This document shows, in pieces, positions 1 through 9,163 of a DNA stretch of 64,000 bases. The stretch is taken from contig NBIV01000108.1 of assembly GCA_003194525.1 (NCBI GenBank), positions 124,001-188,000 of the forward strand. Direction: 5' to 3'. Position numbers and translations under genes: made by a program. The stretch is from Gracilariopsis chorda. Its lineage: Eukaryota; Rhodophyta; Florideophyceae; Gracilariales; Gracilariaceae. The notes beneath the pieces were generated by a model. The model did no database searches and was not told where the DNA came from. It was given only the letters and a program-made list of their open reading frames with translations. Each line of letters opens with the position of its first letter. Position 1 is the stretch's first letter.

Positions 1-140
1 GCGACGTAATCCAACGACACTCTTTCTCTCAAATGGATTAGCGCAAGCCTGGGCAGCGCGAGTCACAAACCTGAAATCAACGAATCTGTCATCTTCAGAA
101 CTAGGGCCTGCGCTTCTTGCTCCATTTCCTTCGGAACAAC

Positions 141-1379
141 ATGGGAACTGATGGTTTCTTAACCGCAAAAGCAATAGCAAAAAGAATTAAAGCGAAGGGC
201 CTTGGACGGCTAAGATGGTATTGTCAAATGTGCGAGAAGCAATGCAGGGACGAAAACGGATTCAAGTGTCACACAAAGAGTGCTGGACACCAACGCCAAT
301 TCGCTTTGTTTTCTGAAAATCCATCCGAGTATATCAACCGCTTTTCAGATACGTTTCGGAAAGAGTTCTTACTTGTTCTGAGACAGAGGTACGGAACAAA
401 TTTCGTCCACGCCAGTACCGTTTATCAGGAATATATCAAAGACCGAGACCATGTACACATGAACGCCACAAAGTGGACCACTCTCACAGCATTCGTGAAA
501 GAATTGGGGAAAGAAGGTCACTGTCGTGTAGAGGACAGAGAAGACGGTTGGTGGGTTGCTTACCTTGCAAGGGAGAATTATGAAAAGGAAAGACGAGCCA
601 AGGAACTGAAATCACATACACTTGAAAGTGATGAACGAGCAGCTCTGGTACTGCAGAAGCAAGTGAATAAAGCAAAGGAAATCGGAGGGACGAGGAAAAA
701 ACACACCATTCCTGAAGAGGCAAGCGTCACAGACACGAAGCCGCTGAGCATAACTCTGACAAAAAAAGGCAATGCGAAACGCAAAATTCCGGATGCGTCA
801 CAAAACGCTTTAGCAGTCCATTTTACCGCGAGCAACGAAAACAACTCTCCCTGTGTGAACAAGAAAAGAAAGCGGTCATCCCGATGGCAAGATCTCAACA
901 AAATCGGATCTGAAGAGAAGGCTCACGTGCGAGAAATCAAAACAGTTGTGAAGGTAAACGAGATAGATTCAGGACATAAAGCTGAATCAGATAATGCTGA
1001 CAGGCCAGGAAGCGATGATGACTCAGGAATTGAGGTTCCATGGCTTCATCCAGATATTACTGTTAAGATTACCAACAGTGAGCTTGCGAAAGGTGAGTTT
1101 TTCGGAAAGAAGGGAAAGGTAGTGGAGGTCATTGACGGCTTCGGGGCCAGAGTTAAGCTGGTGAACTCTGAGGTCGTTCTGGAATTGGATCAAGATGACC
1201 TAGAGACGGTAATTCCTAAGCCAGGCGGTGTTGTTTACTTGTTGCGTGGTGCTCACCGTGGAAAGAAGGCGGTTGTACGATCTATCGATATTGACAAATT
1301 TAGTGTACGAGTAGAACTTCTTGGAACAGGCGAAGAGCTCTCAGGAATTGAGTACGAAGCAGTTTCAAGAGCTGCATAG
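141..1379 (+). CDS. KIN: KIN17 DNA/RNA-binding protein
   Basis: This is a KIN17-family nuclear protein, which binds DNA and RNA and is linked in other eukaryotes to replication, repair and pre-mRNA processing. The ATG at 141 is chosen because the family starts with a Met-Gly segment followed directly by a conserved FLxxKAIAxRIKxKGL block, visible here at residues 6-21. The zinc finger is intact: C28, C31, H44 and H50 in WYCQMCEKQCRDENGFKCH context. A winged-helix region (about 52-160) contains the typical HMNATKWTTLTxFVKxLG stretch. A Lys-rich, low-complexity linker follows. The C-terminus holds two small SH3/KOW-like barrels (about 300-412) with WLHPDI and GxxGxVVEV motifs. At 412 residues it has the usual family length. 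No intron is needed. It is the first complete gene in the window and is convergent with the glycosyltransferase gene at 2874-4739. Confidence 0.95.
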   Translation: MGTDGFLTAKAIAKRIKAKGLGRLRWYCQMCEKQCRDENGFKCHTKSAGHQRQFALFSENPSEYINRFSDTFRKEFLLVLRQRYGTNFVHASTVYQEYIKDRDHVHMNATKWTTLTAFVKELGKEGHCRVEDREDGWWVAYLARENYEKERRAKELKSHTLESDERAALVLQKQVNKAKEIGGTRKKHTIPEEASVTDTKPLSITLTKKGNAKRKIPDASQNALAVHFTASNENNSPCVNKKRKRSSRWQDLNKIGSEEKAHVREIKTVVKVNEIDSGHKAESDNADRPGSDDDSGIEVPWLHPDITVKITNSELAKGEFFGKKGKVVEVIDGFGARVKLVNSEVVLELDQDDLETVIPKPGGVVYLLRGAHRGKKAVVRSIDIDKFSVRVELLGTGEELSGIEYEAVSRAA

Positions 1380-2873
1380 TGTACCGAGGAGTTAATTTTC
1401 AGATAGCATGTAAACGGTAGGCTAGTATCCAAATGAAGTATTGCAAAGGTACTGAAAACACCTCAAGTGCGATGTTGACACGCGGGATAACCCTTTACCC
1501 CGAGTACCGTGCCAGTGGTGTTTGGGATATAGGGATACCTGGTGAACTACAATAGCACAGCATATATGTCCTGAAGTATACTGAACTCACTGAACTCAAT
1601 CGCTGATCCGTTTCGTTTTGTTTCGTTTGAAGGGCGTGGGCCCACTTCAACAGGCGGAGCGCATTGTACTAGGGATGTTATCTTCAAACGTTGCTCTGCT
1701 GCGTTGGTACCGTTGGTGCGGCTATCCCTCTTTGTATTAACATGAATTGCAAGTTATGGCCTCAAAACACCATAATCCATTGTCGAAGTAGAATTGTCTT
1801 CAGAGAAGAAATTCTCTTTCCAGAGGACCAAAAACTTCTTTGGCCACTGTCTTTTATGTGTGTTTTGTTGCTGTTGTTATTTGTGGGCGTACGAAGCTCA
1901 ACTCCGACTTCAACTTAATAAGTAACAAGTTAGTCTCCGTCGCAAAGGGTAGGTTCTCGAGGCAGACCCAGTTGCAGATCCATTTTGCTTCCTCCTGATT
2001 CGCATCAACTGGAATGTCAGTACACCACGACGGGCGGATTAATGAATTCTCAAAGGGGGACCACTGGCGGTTCCCACGTGATCCGTCAGCGCAGATGTAG
2101 TCCAACAAAAAGCTCACGTGGCACCGCACCTCATGGTACGAGTTACGATAGCTACAACTTCAACCAATTTCGCTTGGACAGATTTAGTTACGTCCCGAAT
2201 GATATGTACGAATGTATGTCTGTTTGTTTATTGGCGCACGCTACTAATTCTGAAAGAGTGGTAGGAATTCTTGTTGAAGATCGTCTGATAAACTTCTTCC
2301 TCTTGTTCGAAGCCGGCATTGTCGAGGGCGGCTGGTTTTTGAACATAGAGTACAAAGTGTTGTACCGTATTCTTTACCGTTCCTCAGCAGTTGCAAACTG
2401 CCGAATTTACCGTTAACTACGAAGCTAACCTTTAAACTTTACAGAGTGTTGTTTGGCGATATGTCCAGTCAAGACTTATGACAACAGCCTACTTTCTGTG
2501 CTTGACGCTTAGATGTAACAAACTCGGGCACTCTTTGAGTCTAGCTATCCCTCCTGAGTGCGACGGCGTATTCAACCATGGACACATACAAGAGCTTTGT
2601 TCAGCTTGATAATCACATGCGGTGCAGACCTTTGGATTAGCTTATCTTCTGCTCTAAATGAGCAGATTATGGCCAGACGCCATCTCGCTTCTCGTTGACA
2701 GCCGATAGGGCAATGCAAAAGATATTGGATGTTGGAACATTAATTCTCTATTCGAAGTTCTCTGTACCATCACTCTGGCAGTTGCTTACTAAAACCTTCG
2801 CAATCTCCACTCCTTGTACATCAAGCACAAAAGCTTTGCATGTGATTCTGTGGTACCCACAGCATCAATGTCT
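1380..2873. other. Intergenic stretch with one dispersed-repeat copy
   Basis: No convincing coding region. Contained here are one copy of a dispersed repeat (about 1932-2080), a near-match to the TACCAACGGTA palindrome at 1708-1718, and the 11-mer GTAAACGGTAG at 1410-1420, which recurs at 5479-5489. The short open frames in this stretch show no domain or compositional signature. Confidence 0.6.
1932..2080 (+). repeat. Dispersed repeat, copy 1
   Basis: A segment around GACCCAGTTGC...ATCCATTTTGCTTCC, followed by a ...ACACCACGACGGGCGG block, is recognisably related to segments near 36755-36890 and 53715-53850. The copies are diverged and their ends are uncertain. It encodes nothing that can be recognised. 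Confidence 0.5.
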
Positions 2874-4739
2874 TTACCCTCCAGAGGTCTCTAAGGCCGT
2901 CAATACATTCTCAGACAGATACCGAAGCATTCGGTCTCGTTCTGATAGAGTAAAACTCTCTTTGAAGAAAGATTTAAGCTGTTGCATTTTAGCCTTGTCT
3001 GTCCTTGATTCGGGCAACGGGATCTCAAATCTCCGTTCGCGACTGCCTGCTGTGTCATTCTTGTACTCGCTAAAGTCAATCGGAGTTGGCTCATAGGGCA
3101 CTGCCCGAACGTCCATACCCCGTTTCGCTATAATAGAAGCTAAAAACTTCTGGGATCCCATATTCTTAAGTACGGTATCTAGGCAGGCTGCTACATTCAT
3201 ATTGAAGTCGCATATCTGAGGATGCCAATGATGAATTAGGTTTGGTTCTACAGCTTGAAAAACTGTGTACTTCCATACGTTAGTGAATTCCCTGTGCAGT
3301 TGAACATCCTCCTGACCCCATCCAATGTAAGAAAGTCGCTTGGGTTCAGACTCCCAAGTCTTTCGACTCGAGAAATCACTGTTGTAAACACAGAGCATTC
3401 CGAAAGCTCCTTTCCGCCAGTATCCATGATCCTTTGAAACCCCCTTCCCGTATGGGTATAAGCTATAAAGTGCTGGATAATAGACTTGATGCCCCTTCCC
3501 CGTATTATACCTGCAGTTGTCAAAGAACTCACTCTCGATTTGAACGTCCACATCACATAAGAACAGCAAGGCTTCTGGTGGAGCGTGTAGTGACCCCGCA
3601 TATAATGCCTGGGCTCTAGAGAAATTACCTTGAAGATCTCCTCTGCTTTCAACAATGTCTATAACATGTCCCTCTGAAAAGGTGCCGATAGTTAATCCAT
3701 TGTTCAGTTCTCTTAGGACAATTTGAGCACCATGAACATGGACATCTCCTCCAAAAACGGCCAAGATAACTCGAAGGGCAACACCATTATCACGTAATTC
3801 TTTGATGTTTCTGTAGAACTTTCGAAGCATGGCAGCCCGTCCCGAATACGGCACAATGATGTAAACAGGGTCTTCTTTGGGAAGAATGTCGTCATCTAAA
3901 GAAACATCACAGAAATTTTGAGTCAAACCTCGTCTAACAGTAATAGATACCATCTTCTCTGTGGTATCAGTCTGCTGACCGCTGCCGTCTTTTGTGAGAG
4001 TCAAAACGCTGTTGAGCTTATATTCTAAGCCCCAGAAGGGATTTACACGGACATACTGGTTTCCAGTACGAAGACCGGCCAGTTCCCACTCAGTATCATT
4101 TCTGTAATGATCACGAAGTATATTGTGCGCTATACTCTTTGTGATATTCAGTTCCTTAAACCACGACTTTCTGCAAACTGCTGCCGGGCAGGCAAAGTTA
4201 TTCGTTTCGGTGTAATACCACTCGTTTTGAACGAGGCTCCATGTTGTAGCATTGTGACCACGTCGATCCTTTACCCTATCGTTACGAAAGAAGCACGTGT
4301 CGTTGGAAACAGACCAGTGATCGATTATGCAAGAGTAATCTGCGCAATCCCGAGGACCATTGATAACGCTTTCGCGTATGGTCTCTCCTCTAGAAAACAG
4401 CGTCGAGGGTGAGCCATGACCCTGTCCGTTGGGGAGTTGGATAGAGTAGTCCTGGAAGCGTCTAAACTCATCGGCAGTAGTGTATCTTTCCAGCCAAGGT
4501 GTTGTGGCTGATCCTGATTCCAGAACTTCAATGGCACTATTCTTGGCTGAGATCATCAAACAAAGAAAAACGATGACCAGTGTGTGTACTAAGACAGTGA
4601 ACCAGAGAATATTTGTCTTTGTTGCTACTCTTGGTCCCAGAATGAGTTGAAGGTGCTTCATCAAGTTCGCCTGGTGACCTGATCGCTTCGATGCGATCGA
4701 TGTTGACATCGTCGGGTTATACCGTGGTTTATTGGCCAT
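2874..4739 (-). CDS. CHGN-family (chondroitin-type) N-acetylgalactosaminyltransferase homologue
   Basis: A predicted Golgi type II membrane glycosyltransferase of the chondroitin N-acetylgalactosaminyltransferase (CHGN) family, 621 residues from the ATG at 4739; the frame runs a little further upstream without another ATG. A single membrane span (about residues 44-65, ILWFTVLVHTLVIVFLCLMI) follows a short basic cytosolic tail. The lumenal region has many N-glycosylation sequons. The C-terminal catalytic half contains the metal-binding DxD-type motif in FLCDVDVQIE and the acceptor/catalytic signature IGWGQEDVQLH, both typical of the beta-1,4-GalNAc/GlcA polymerase fold. Animals use this family to build chondroitin. 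Red algae make sulfated galactans, so the acceptor here is unknown. A general role in wall or glycoprotein glycan synthesis is inference. Confidence 0.85.
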   Translation of the reverse strand: MANKPRYNPTMSTSIASKRSGHQANLMKHLQLILGPRVATKTNILWFTVLVHTLVIVFLCLMISAKNSAIEVLESGSATTPWLERYTTADEFRRFQDYSIQLPNGQGHGSPSTLFSRGETIRESVINGPRDCADYSCIIDHWSVSNDTCFFRNDRVKDRRGHNATTWSLVQNEWYYTETNNFACPAAVCRKSWFKELNITKSIAHNILRDHYRNDTEWELAGLRTGNQYVRVNPFWGLEYKLNSVLTLTKDGSGQQTDTTEKMVSITVRRGLTQNFCDVSLDDDILPKEDPVYIIVPYSGRAAMLRKFYRNIKELRDNGVALRVILAVFGGDVHVHGAQIVLRELNNGLTIGTFSEGHVIDIVESRGDLQGNFSRAQALYAGSLHAPPEALLFLCDVDVQIESEFFDNCRYNTGKGHQVYYPALYSLYPYGKGVSKDHGYWRKGAFGMLCVYNSDFSSRKTWESEPKRLSYIGWGQEDVQLHREFTNVWKYTVFQAVEPNLIHHWHPQICDFNMNVAACLDTVLKNMGSQKFLASIIAKRGMDVRAVPYEPTPIDFSEYKNDTAGSRERRFEIPLPESRTDKAKMQQLKSFFKESFTLSERDRMLRYLSENVLTALETSGG

Positions 4740-5867
4740 CCTGGTTATATTCCATGAAGCGCAGATTTCCACTCTTCACAAGTATCTCTAGAGCGCTTAG
4801 CAGGAGATGGAACTGGGCTCCGGTGCAGTTCAACAGAATGATATACGTGATCACCAAGCACGTTGGGAAAGCTGTTATCAGATTTCGAACTGGGATGTTG
4901 CATGCGAAAAGGAAATCAGAGAGGACACTTTTCTATAGTTCTGCAGCGCTCGAGCAAGAAGCTGCCGCATGTATTTGCTGATACTGTACAGGCCGTCCAA
5001 ACTACAAGTGTAGTTTGCCAGTGGTTGGTCCACACTTTACTTGACCAGGAATATTTGACTTTGGACCCCGATGATCATAAACTCTGCTTATCAATAAATG
5101 ATTGTTCGCAGTGGCCCATATGGCATCAGCTGAAATGCATATCGCTGAAGTACCTCTGCATGCGGTGAAGCAGGATCTGTCTTGCCCGATTTGACTGCTC
5201 AATTTTCTTCAAACGCGACCGCCGCCAAGATTTTGGCGAACTCGCAGGATTGCTGTCATCCCTTCTCAGTACGGAACAATGGAGTCCGGCTCCAACTAGC
5301 TCAGCGCATCTATCACAGAGTCATTCTGGGAGGCCGCTCGCTTTTGCTAAGATTTAAATCCTGTGTTATTAGCATTGGTTGCTGTCGACAGATTAACTTC
5401 GACACCCTTCGCTCACGCTCGTCTTCACGCATCCGTTTTCTTGTTTGCTCAGTGTCTCAGCTGCCGTTGGTACGAAAGGTAAACGGTAGATTGATGCTTA
5501 TCTCACAAGTTTGCAAACTTTGCAGTTGTCACGACACCACTCATGCTACTGTAAGCCAAGTTCAGGAACTCGAGTGAATCAACGCCCCCCATTTTGTGTA
5601 AGAACCAGGAAATATACACCCAATCGCCTTCATACATGTGCACAGCTATGACTGGGCATGTGCTCCCATGATCCCTTCGGTCGACGACGGTGGGCAGAGC
5701 GTCAGCATGAACCAAGGGCGCCTTTTGGTACAAACGGTACCAAGTATACTAAACTTACCAGCGTAGTGTTACTACTGCTTCGGCACAATTAACTACTTGC
5801 CGGAACAGTTTTGAAGAACATCATTACTGCCCCCATTCTGAAACCTATTCATTCTATAGGACTCAAG
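4740..5867. other. Divergent intergenic region between glycosyltransferase and helicase
   Basis: Non-coding. It serves as the shared upstream region of the glycosyltransferase (-) and the helicase (+). It holds a 9-bp-arm inverted repeat at 4998-5017 and a TTGGTAC-N5-GTACCAA inverted repeat at 5725-5743, about 125 bp upstream of the helicase ATG. A related CCGTTGGTAC...GTAAACGG arrangement lies at 5464-5486. Confidence 0.5.
5725..5743 (+). promoter_or_regulatory. TTGGTAC-N5-GTACCAA inverted repeat upstream of helicase
   Basis: Perfect 7-bp arms with the spacer AAACG, about 125 bp before the helicase ATG. It belongs to the TACC/GGTA palindrome set that recurs in several intergenic regions of this window. 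A role as a transcription-factor site is inferred from recurrence and position only. Confidence 0.3.
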
Positions 5868-8069
5868 ATGAGCAAGGAAAACAATGAAACACAAAAGGTT
5901 CCAGATATGGTGGAATCCGACTTGTCGAAGTCCGAAAAGAAGAAACTGAAGTCGGAGAGAAAGGACAAGAAGAGATACAAGAAGGAGAAACGGGAAAGGA
6001 AAGAGAAAAGCAAGGAAAAGAAAGAAAGAAAGGACAAGAAGAGAAAGAGGGACACGCCTGACTCTCCTCCTCCGCAGGTGGGCTCTCCAGACCACGTCCT
6101 GGACAGCACCACTTTGCACGAAGAACAGCCGTCCCTGAAGAAAAGCAAAGTGTCCAGTTCTAATGTGTCCACTTTTGACAGAAACATGAGCTTTGAGGGA
6201 GACGTTGAGGATGTGGATATCGGTCTTGGGGAACAGGTCAAGGCGAAAGTTGAAACAAATGACATTGGTTCTTTCGGGATCTCAGATACGACACAACGCC
6301 TTTTGAAAGAGAAGGATATCACGTCTTTGTTTGATATTCAGGCCGCAACATATAAGCTGTTGCGTCTCAAGCGAAAGGACGTCATTGGTCGAGCGCGCAC
6401 TGGTTCCGGAAAGACGCTTGCCTTTGTCATCCCAATTGTTGAGACCATGGCCGCCGAGAATATGACACAGGTTCGCTCTCATGAAAAGCCGCTGGTATTA
6501 TGCTTGGCACCGACGCGAGAGCTTGCGCAACAGGTTCATCGGGACTTTGAGTGGATTGGAAGAGGCCACCACATTACTACCGCCTGCTTCACAGGTGGTA
6601 CTGCAAAGGGTCCGCAGAAAGGACAACTCAGGCGCGGAATCGACGTCCTAGTGGGTACCCCAGGAAGAATCATGGATCATCTGAATGAGGAAACTCTTTC
6701 CCTGGCAGGTGTACAGTTCATTGTGCTTGACGAAGCAGACGAGATGCTTTCGATGGGGTTCCAGGAAGACGTGGAACGCATCCTGGGTGCATGCACGTCA
6801 ACCAAAATGAAGCAGACCCTGCTTTTCTCTGCTACCATCCCGAGATGGGTTTCAGGCTTGGCCCAAAAGTACATGCGAAAGGATGCTACCGTAACTGTCG
6901 ACACCGTCTCGGATGAAAAGAATAGAACCAATAAGTCAATTACACATCTGGCATTGCAGTGTCCTCCATTCGAACGTGCGAACACTATCGCAGATATTGT
7001 CAAGGTTCACACTGGAGCATTTGGAAAGACTATCATATTCACAGACACAAAGGCGGAAGCCAATGAACTTTCTGCGCAGGAGAAATTAAGAAGCGCACTA
7101 GGTGAGATTGGAGTTTTGCACGGAGACATCCCACAGGGTCAAAGAGAATCCACACTATCTGCGTACCGTGAGGGCATAATCCGAGTGCTCGTTGCAACTG
7201 ACGTGGCGGCGAGAGGGTTGGATATCAAGGCTGTTGATCTTATTCTCCAGACGCATCCGCCTTCGAATTATGAGACTTACATCCACCGTTCCGGCCGAAC
7301 TGGACGCGCTGGGAAGACGGGCACTTGCGTGACTTGCTATTCTGCGAAGGAAAAGTATCTGATTGGTCTAATTGAGCATAAGGCGGGTATCAAGTTCAAA
7401 CGCGCGAAACCGCCGCAAGCGAGTGATATTGTGAAGGCGACGATATCAGATACTACGAGACGGATGTCGTCTGTGCACGAAGACAACGTGGCGCTGTTCA
7501 GAGAGGTTGCAAGAAAGGTTTTGCAGAGCTTTGAGAAGGAGGATGACGCGGCGGAAACGGCACTGGCGGCCTCGCTGGCATGCATGGCTGGATACACGAC
7601 TGAGAGGGTGAAGTCGAGGTCGATACTGTCTTGCTTTGAGGGGTATCGAACCGTTGTAGTGACAAGCGACAGACCGTTTGGACATATCGGGCAGATGTGG
7701 GGAATGATGAAACGGGCTGTTGGTCAGGAAGAATCTAATTTGCTGAAAGGAGGTTTACTGTGCAAGGACAAGCACATGGCTGTTGTGGATGCTCCTGATG
7801 CACTGGTGGCGGAAATTGAGCGGATTCGGGGCATGATGCCAAACGGGTGTAGTATTGAGGTTGTTGACGAGTTACCGGAACTGGATGAGGAAAAGTTTGA
7901 TTTGAAAGCGGCTATGAGTAGGGTTTACGAACGAAACCAGATGCAGAGAGCAAAATGGAACTCTGGAGGAAGAGGCGGAGGACGAGGCAGGCAAGGATAT
8001 CAAGGTAGTTTTGGTGGTGGCGGCGGAGGCGGTAATAGGAGAGGGTGGGGTGGCGGAAATCGGTATTGA
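5868..8069 (+). CDS. DEAD-box RNA helicase with GUCT domain (nucleolar DDX21/RH7-like)
   Basis: ATP-dependent RNA helicase of 733 residues. The ATG at 5868 is the first in frame. A very Lys/Glu/Arg-rich leader (1-65) looks like a nucleolar localisation region and replaces the plastid or mitochondrial transit peptide seen in some relatives. Core motifs in order: Q motif region (LFDIQAATYKLL), motif I ARTGSGKT (176-183), Ia PTRELAQQ, GG, Ib TPGR, motif II DEAD, motif III SAT, motif V ATDVAARGLDI and motif VI HRSGRTGRAGKTG. Residues about 540-690 hold a GUCT domain, the RNA-binding module of the DDX21/DDX50 and plant RH3/RH7 group. The tail ends in Arg-Gly-Gly repeats that should bind RNA. A ribosome biogenesis role is inferred from the family. 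Convergent with the bZIP gene. Confidence 0.95.
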   Translation: MSKENNETQKVPDMVESDLSKSEKKKLKSERKDKKRYKKEKRERKEKSKEKKERKDKKRKRDTPDSPPPQVGSPDHVLDSTTLHEEQPSLKKSKVSSSNVSTFDRNMSFEGDVEDVDIGLGEQVKAKVETNDIGSFGISDTTQRLLKEKDITSLFDIQAATYKLLRLKRKDVIGRARTGSGKTLAFVIPIVETMAAENMTQVRSHEKPLVLCLAPTRELAQQVHRDFEWIGRGHHITTACFTGGTAKGPQKGQLRRGIDVLVGTPGRIMDHLNEETLSLAGVQFIVLDEADEMLSMGFQEDVERILGACTSTKMKQTLLFSATIPRWVSGLAQKYMRKDATVTVDTVSDEKNRTNKSITHLALQCPPFERANTIADIVKVHTGAFGKTIIFTDTKAEANELSAQEKLRSALGEIGVLHGDIPQGQRESTLSAYREGIIRVLVATDVAARGLDIKAVDLILQTHPPSNYETYIHRSGRTGRAGKTGTCVTCYSAKEKYLIGLIEHKAGIKFKRAKPPQASDIVKATISDTTRRMSSVHEDNVALFREVARKVLQSFEKEDDAAETALAASLACMAGYTTERVKSRSILSCFEGYRTVVVTSDRPFGHIGQMWGMMKRAVGQEESNLLKGGLLCKDKHMAVVDAPDALVAEIERIRGMMPNGCSIEVVDELPELDEEKFDLKAAMSRVYERNQMQRAKWNSGGRGGGRGRQGYQGSFGGGGGGGNRRGWGGGNRY

Positions 8070-8256
8070 AGGATATGGTAAACCCTTTTTTTTTTGTTCT
8101 TTATAGAAAGTTTTTGTTCTTATCGCAGTGACGCTGATGTGGGCGCAAGTAGACGGATAGTAAGATGAGGGAGTGTGTGTTGATACGCAGATAGTTGCGG
8201 CTGGGGTTTTGGGGGAGGTGAGGGTAAGGGGGGGATTGCATTGTGAGTGTTGCGGG

Positions 8257-8847
8257 TTAGACGCCTTCGGTAGGAGGGTGATCTGATGGGGGTGCGGTGG
8301 TAGCGGTGTGAAGGGATTGGGCGGGGGCTGTGGTGGGTAGCTGATGAGAGGCGGCAGCGGGGACAGATGCGGACTGTATAGGCGGGGTGGGGGAAGCAGT
8401 GTTCTTCCCCTGTAAGAGCTTTCTAAGCTCGTTGTTCTCTGCCTCGAGGCAACGAATGCTCTCTTCCAAAGTGGTTACTGTCTTGCGGGTCTCGCCGAGC
8501 TCGTTCTCCATGGCCTTTATGCGGCCCTTTCGACGCTCATTGCTAACGCGTGCTAACTCGCGATTGCGGAGTACCCGCTTGCGATCACGCGCTTTCTTCT
8601 CTTCCAGAGGGCGCTTCTTCGGGTTTGCTGGAGTGTCTTCTGCGGGTTGGGAGGAGGGTTGGGAGCTTGTTGGGGTTGGGGGTACGACGACTGGCATTGG
8701 TAGTCCGGATGGAATTGAATTTGGAATTGAGACGGGGGCGGGGGCAACGTGCGGTACGGCGGGGAGTGTGGTGTTTGTGGAGAGGGGTTGAGAGGCGGCA
8801 ACTCCGAGAAGGTAGTCGAGGTCGTGTTGCTCGGCGGTGGGATCCAT
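8257..8847 (-). CDS. bZIP transcription factor with atypical basic region
   Basis: A 196-residue protein with a single bZIP domain (about 78-145). The basic region KKARDRKRVLRNRELARVSNERRKGR runs directly into a leucine-zipper helix with heptad-spaced hydrophobics (MENELGETRKTVTTLEESIRCL...NNELRKLL). Both flanks are Pro/Ser/Thr/Ala-rich and look like activation or linker sequence. The canonical DNA-contact signature is N-x7-R. Here the Asn is present (NRELARVS), but the residue at the Arg position is Asn, so target specificity may differ or binding may be weak. ATG at 8847. Lies tail-to-tail with the helicase and 316 bp downstream of the isopentenyl phosphate kinase gene, same strand. Confidence 0.85.
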   Translation of the reverse strand: MDPTAEQHDLDYLLGVAASQPLSTNTTLPAVPHVAPAPVSIPNSIPSGLPMPVVVPPTPTSSQPSSQPAEDTPANPKKRPLEEKKARDRKRVLRNRELARVSNERRKGRIKAMENELGETRKTVTTLEESIRCLEAENNELRKLLQGKNTASPTPPIQSASVPAAASHQLPTTAPAQSLHTATTAPPSDHPPTEGV

Positions 8848-9163
8848 GAGGGAGTGGGTTGGGATTTCGGTGGGATGGGGGGTTGGGGGAAGGTTGGGTT
8901 GGGGGAGCGAGAGAGCTTAACTTGATTAAGGGTTGGGGGGGGGAGGTGGTTGGAAGTAGATAGATAGCGCCGTGATGCAGAGACGGGGTGACGCCGCGAA
9001 AGCGGATCAGCGGCATTTGGAGGGGGGCGCTGAGGAGCGGGCGCTGCACAGGAGGAGCGGCGTGGTCCAATGGGGAAGCGCGGCGTGGCAGAGTGGTGGC
9101 GCCATGGCGCTGCGCTTTATTGGGCGTGCGCTGGCACCAATAATACCCTTGTACAGTACACTA
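8848..9163. other. Short spacer upstream of the bZIP gene
   Basis: A 316-bp G-rich (+ strand) spacer with several runs of G. It should hold the bZIP promoter and the isopentenyl phosphate kinase 3' end. No discrete element was recognised. Confidence 0.4.

Noticed and set aside
1985-2416. 143-codon open frame downstream of KIN17
   Set aside because: It overlaps the dispersed repeat copy and has no recognisable features.
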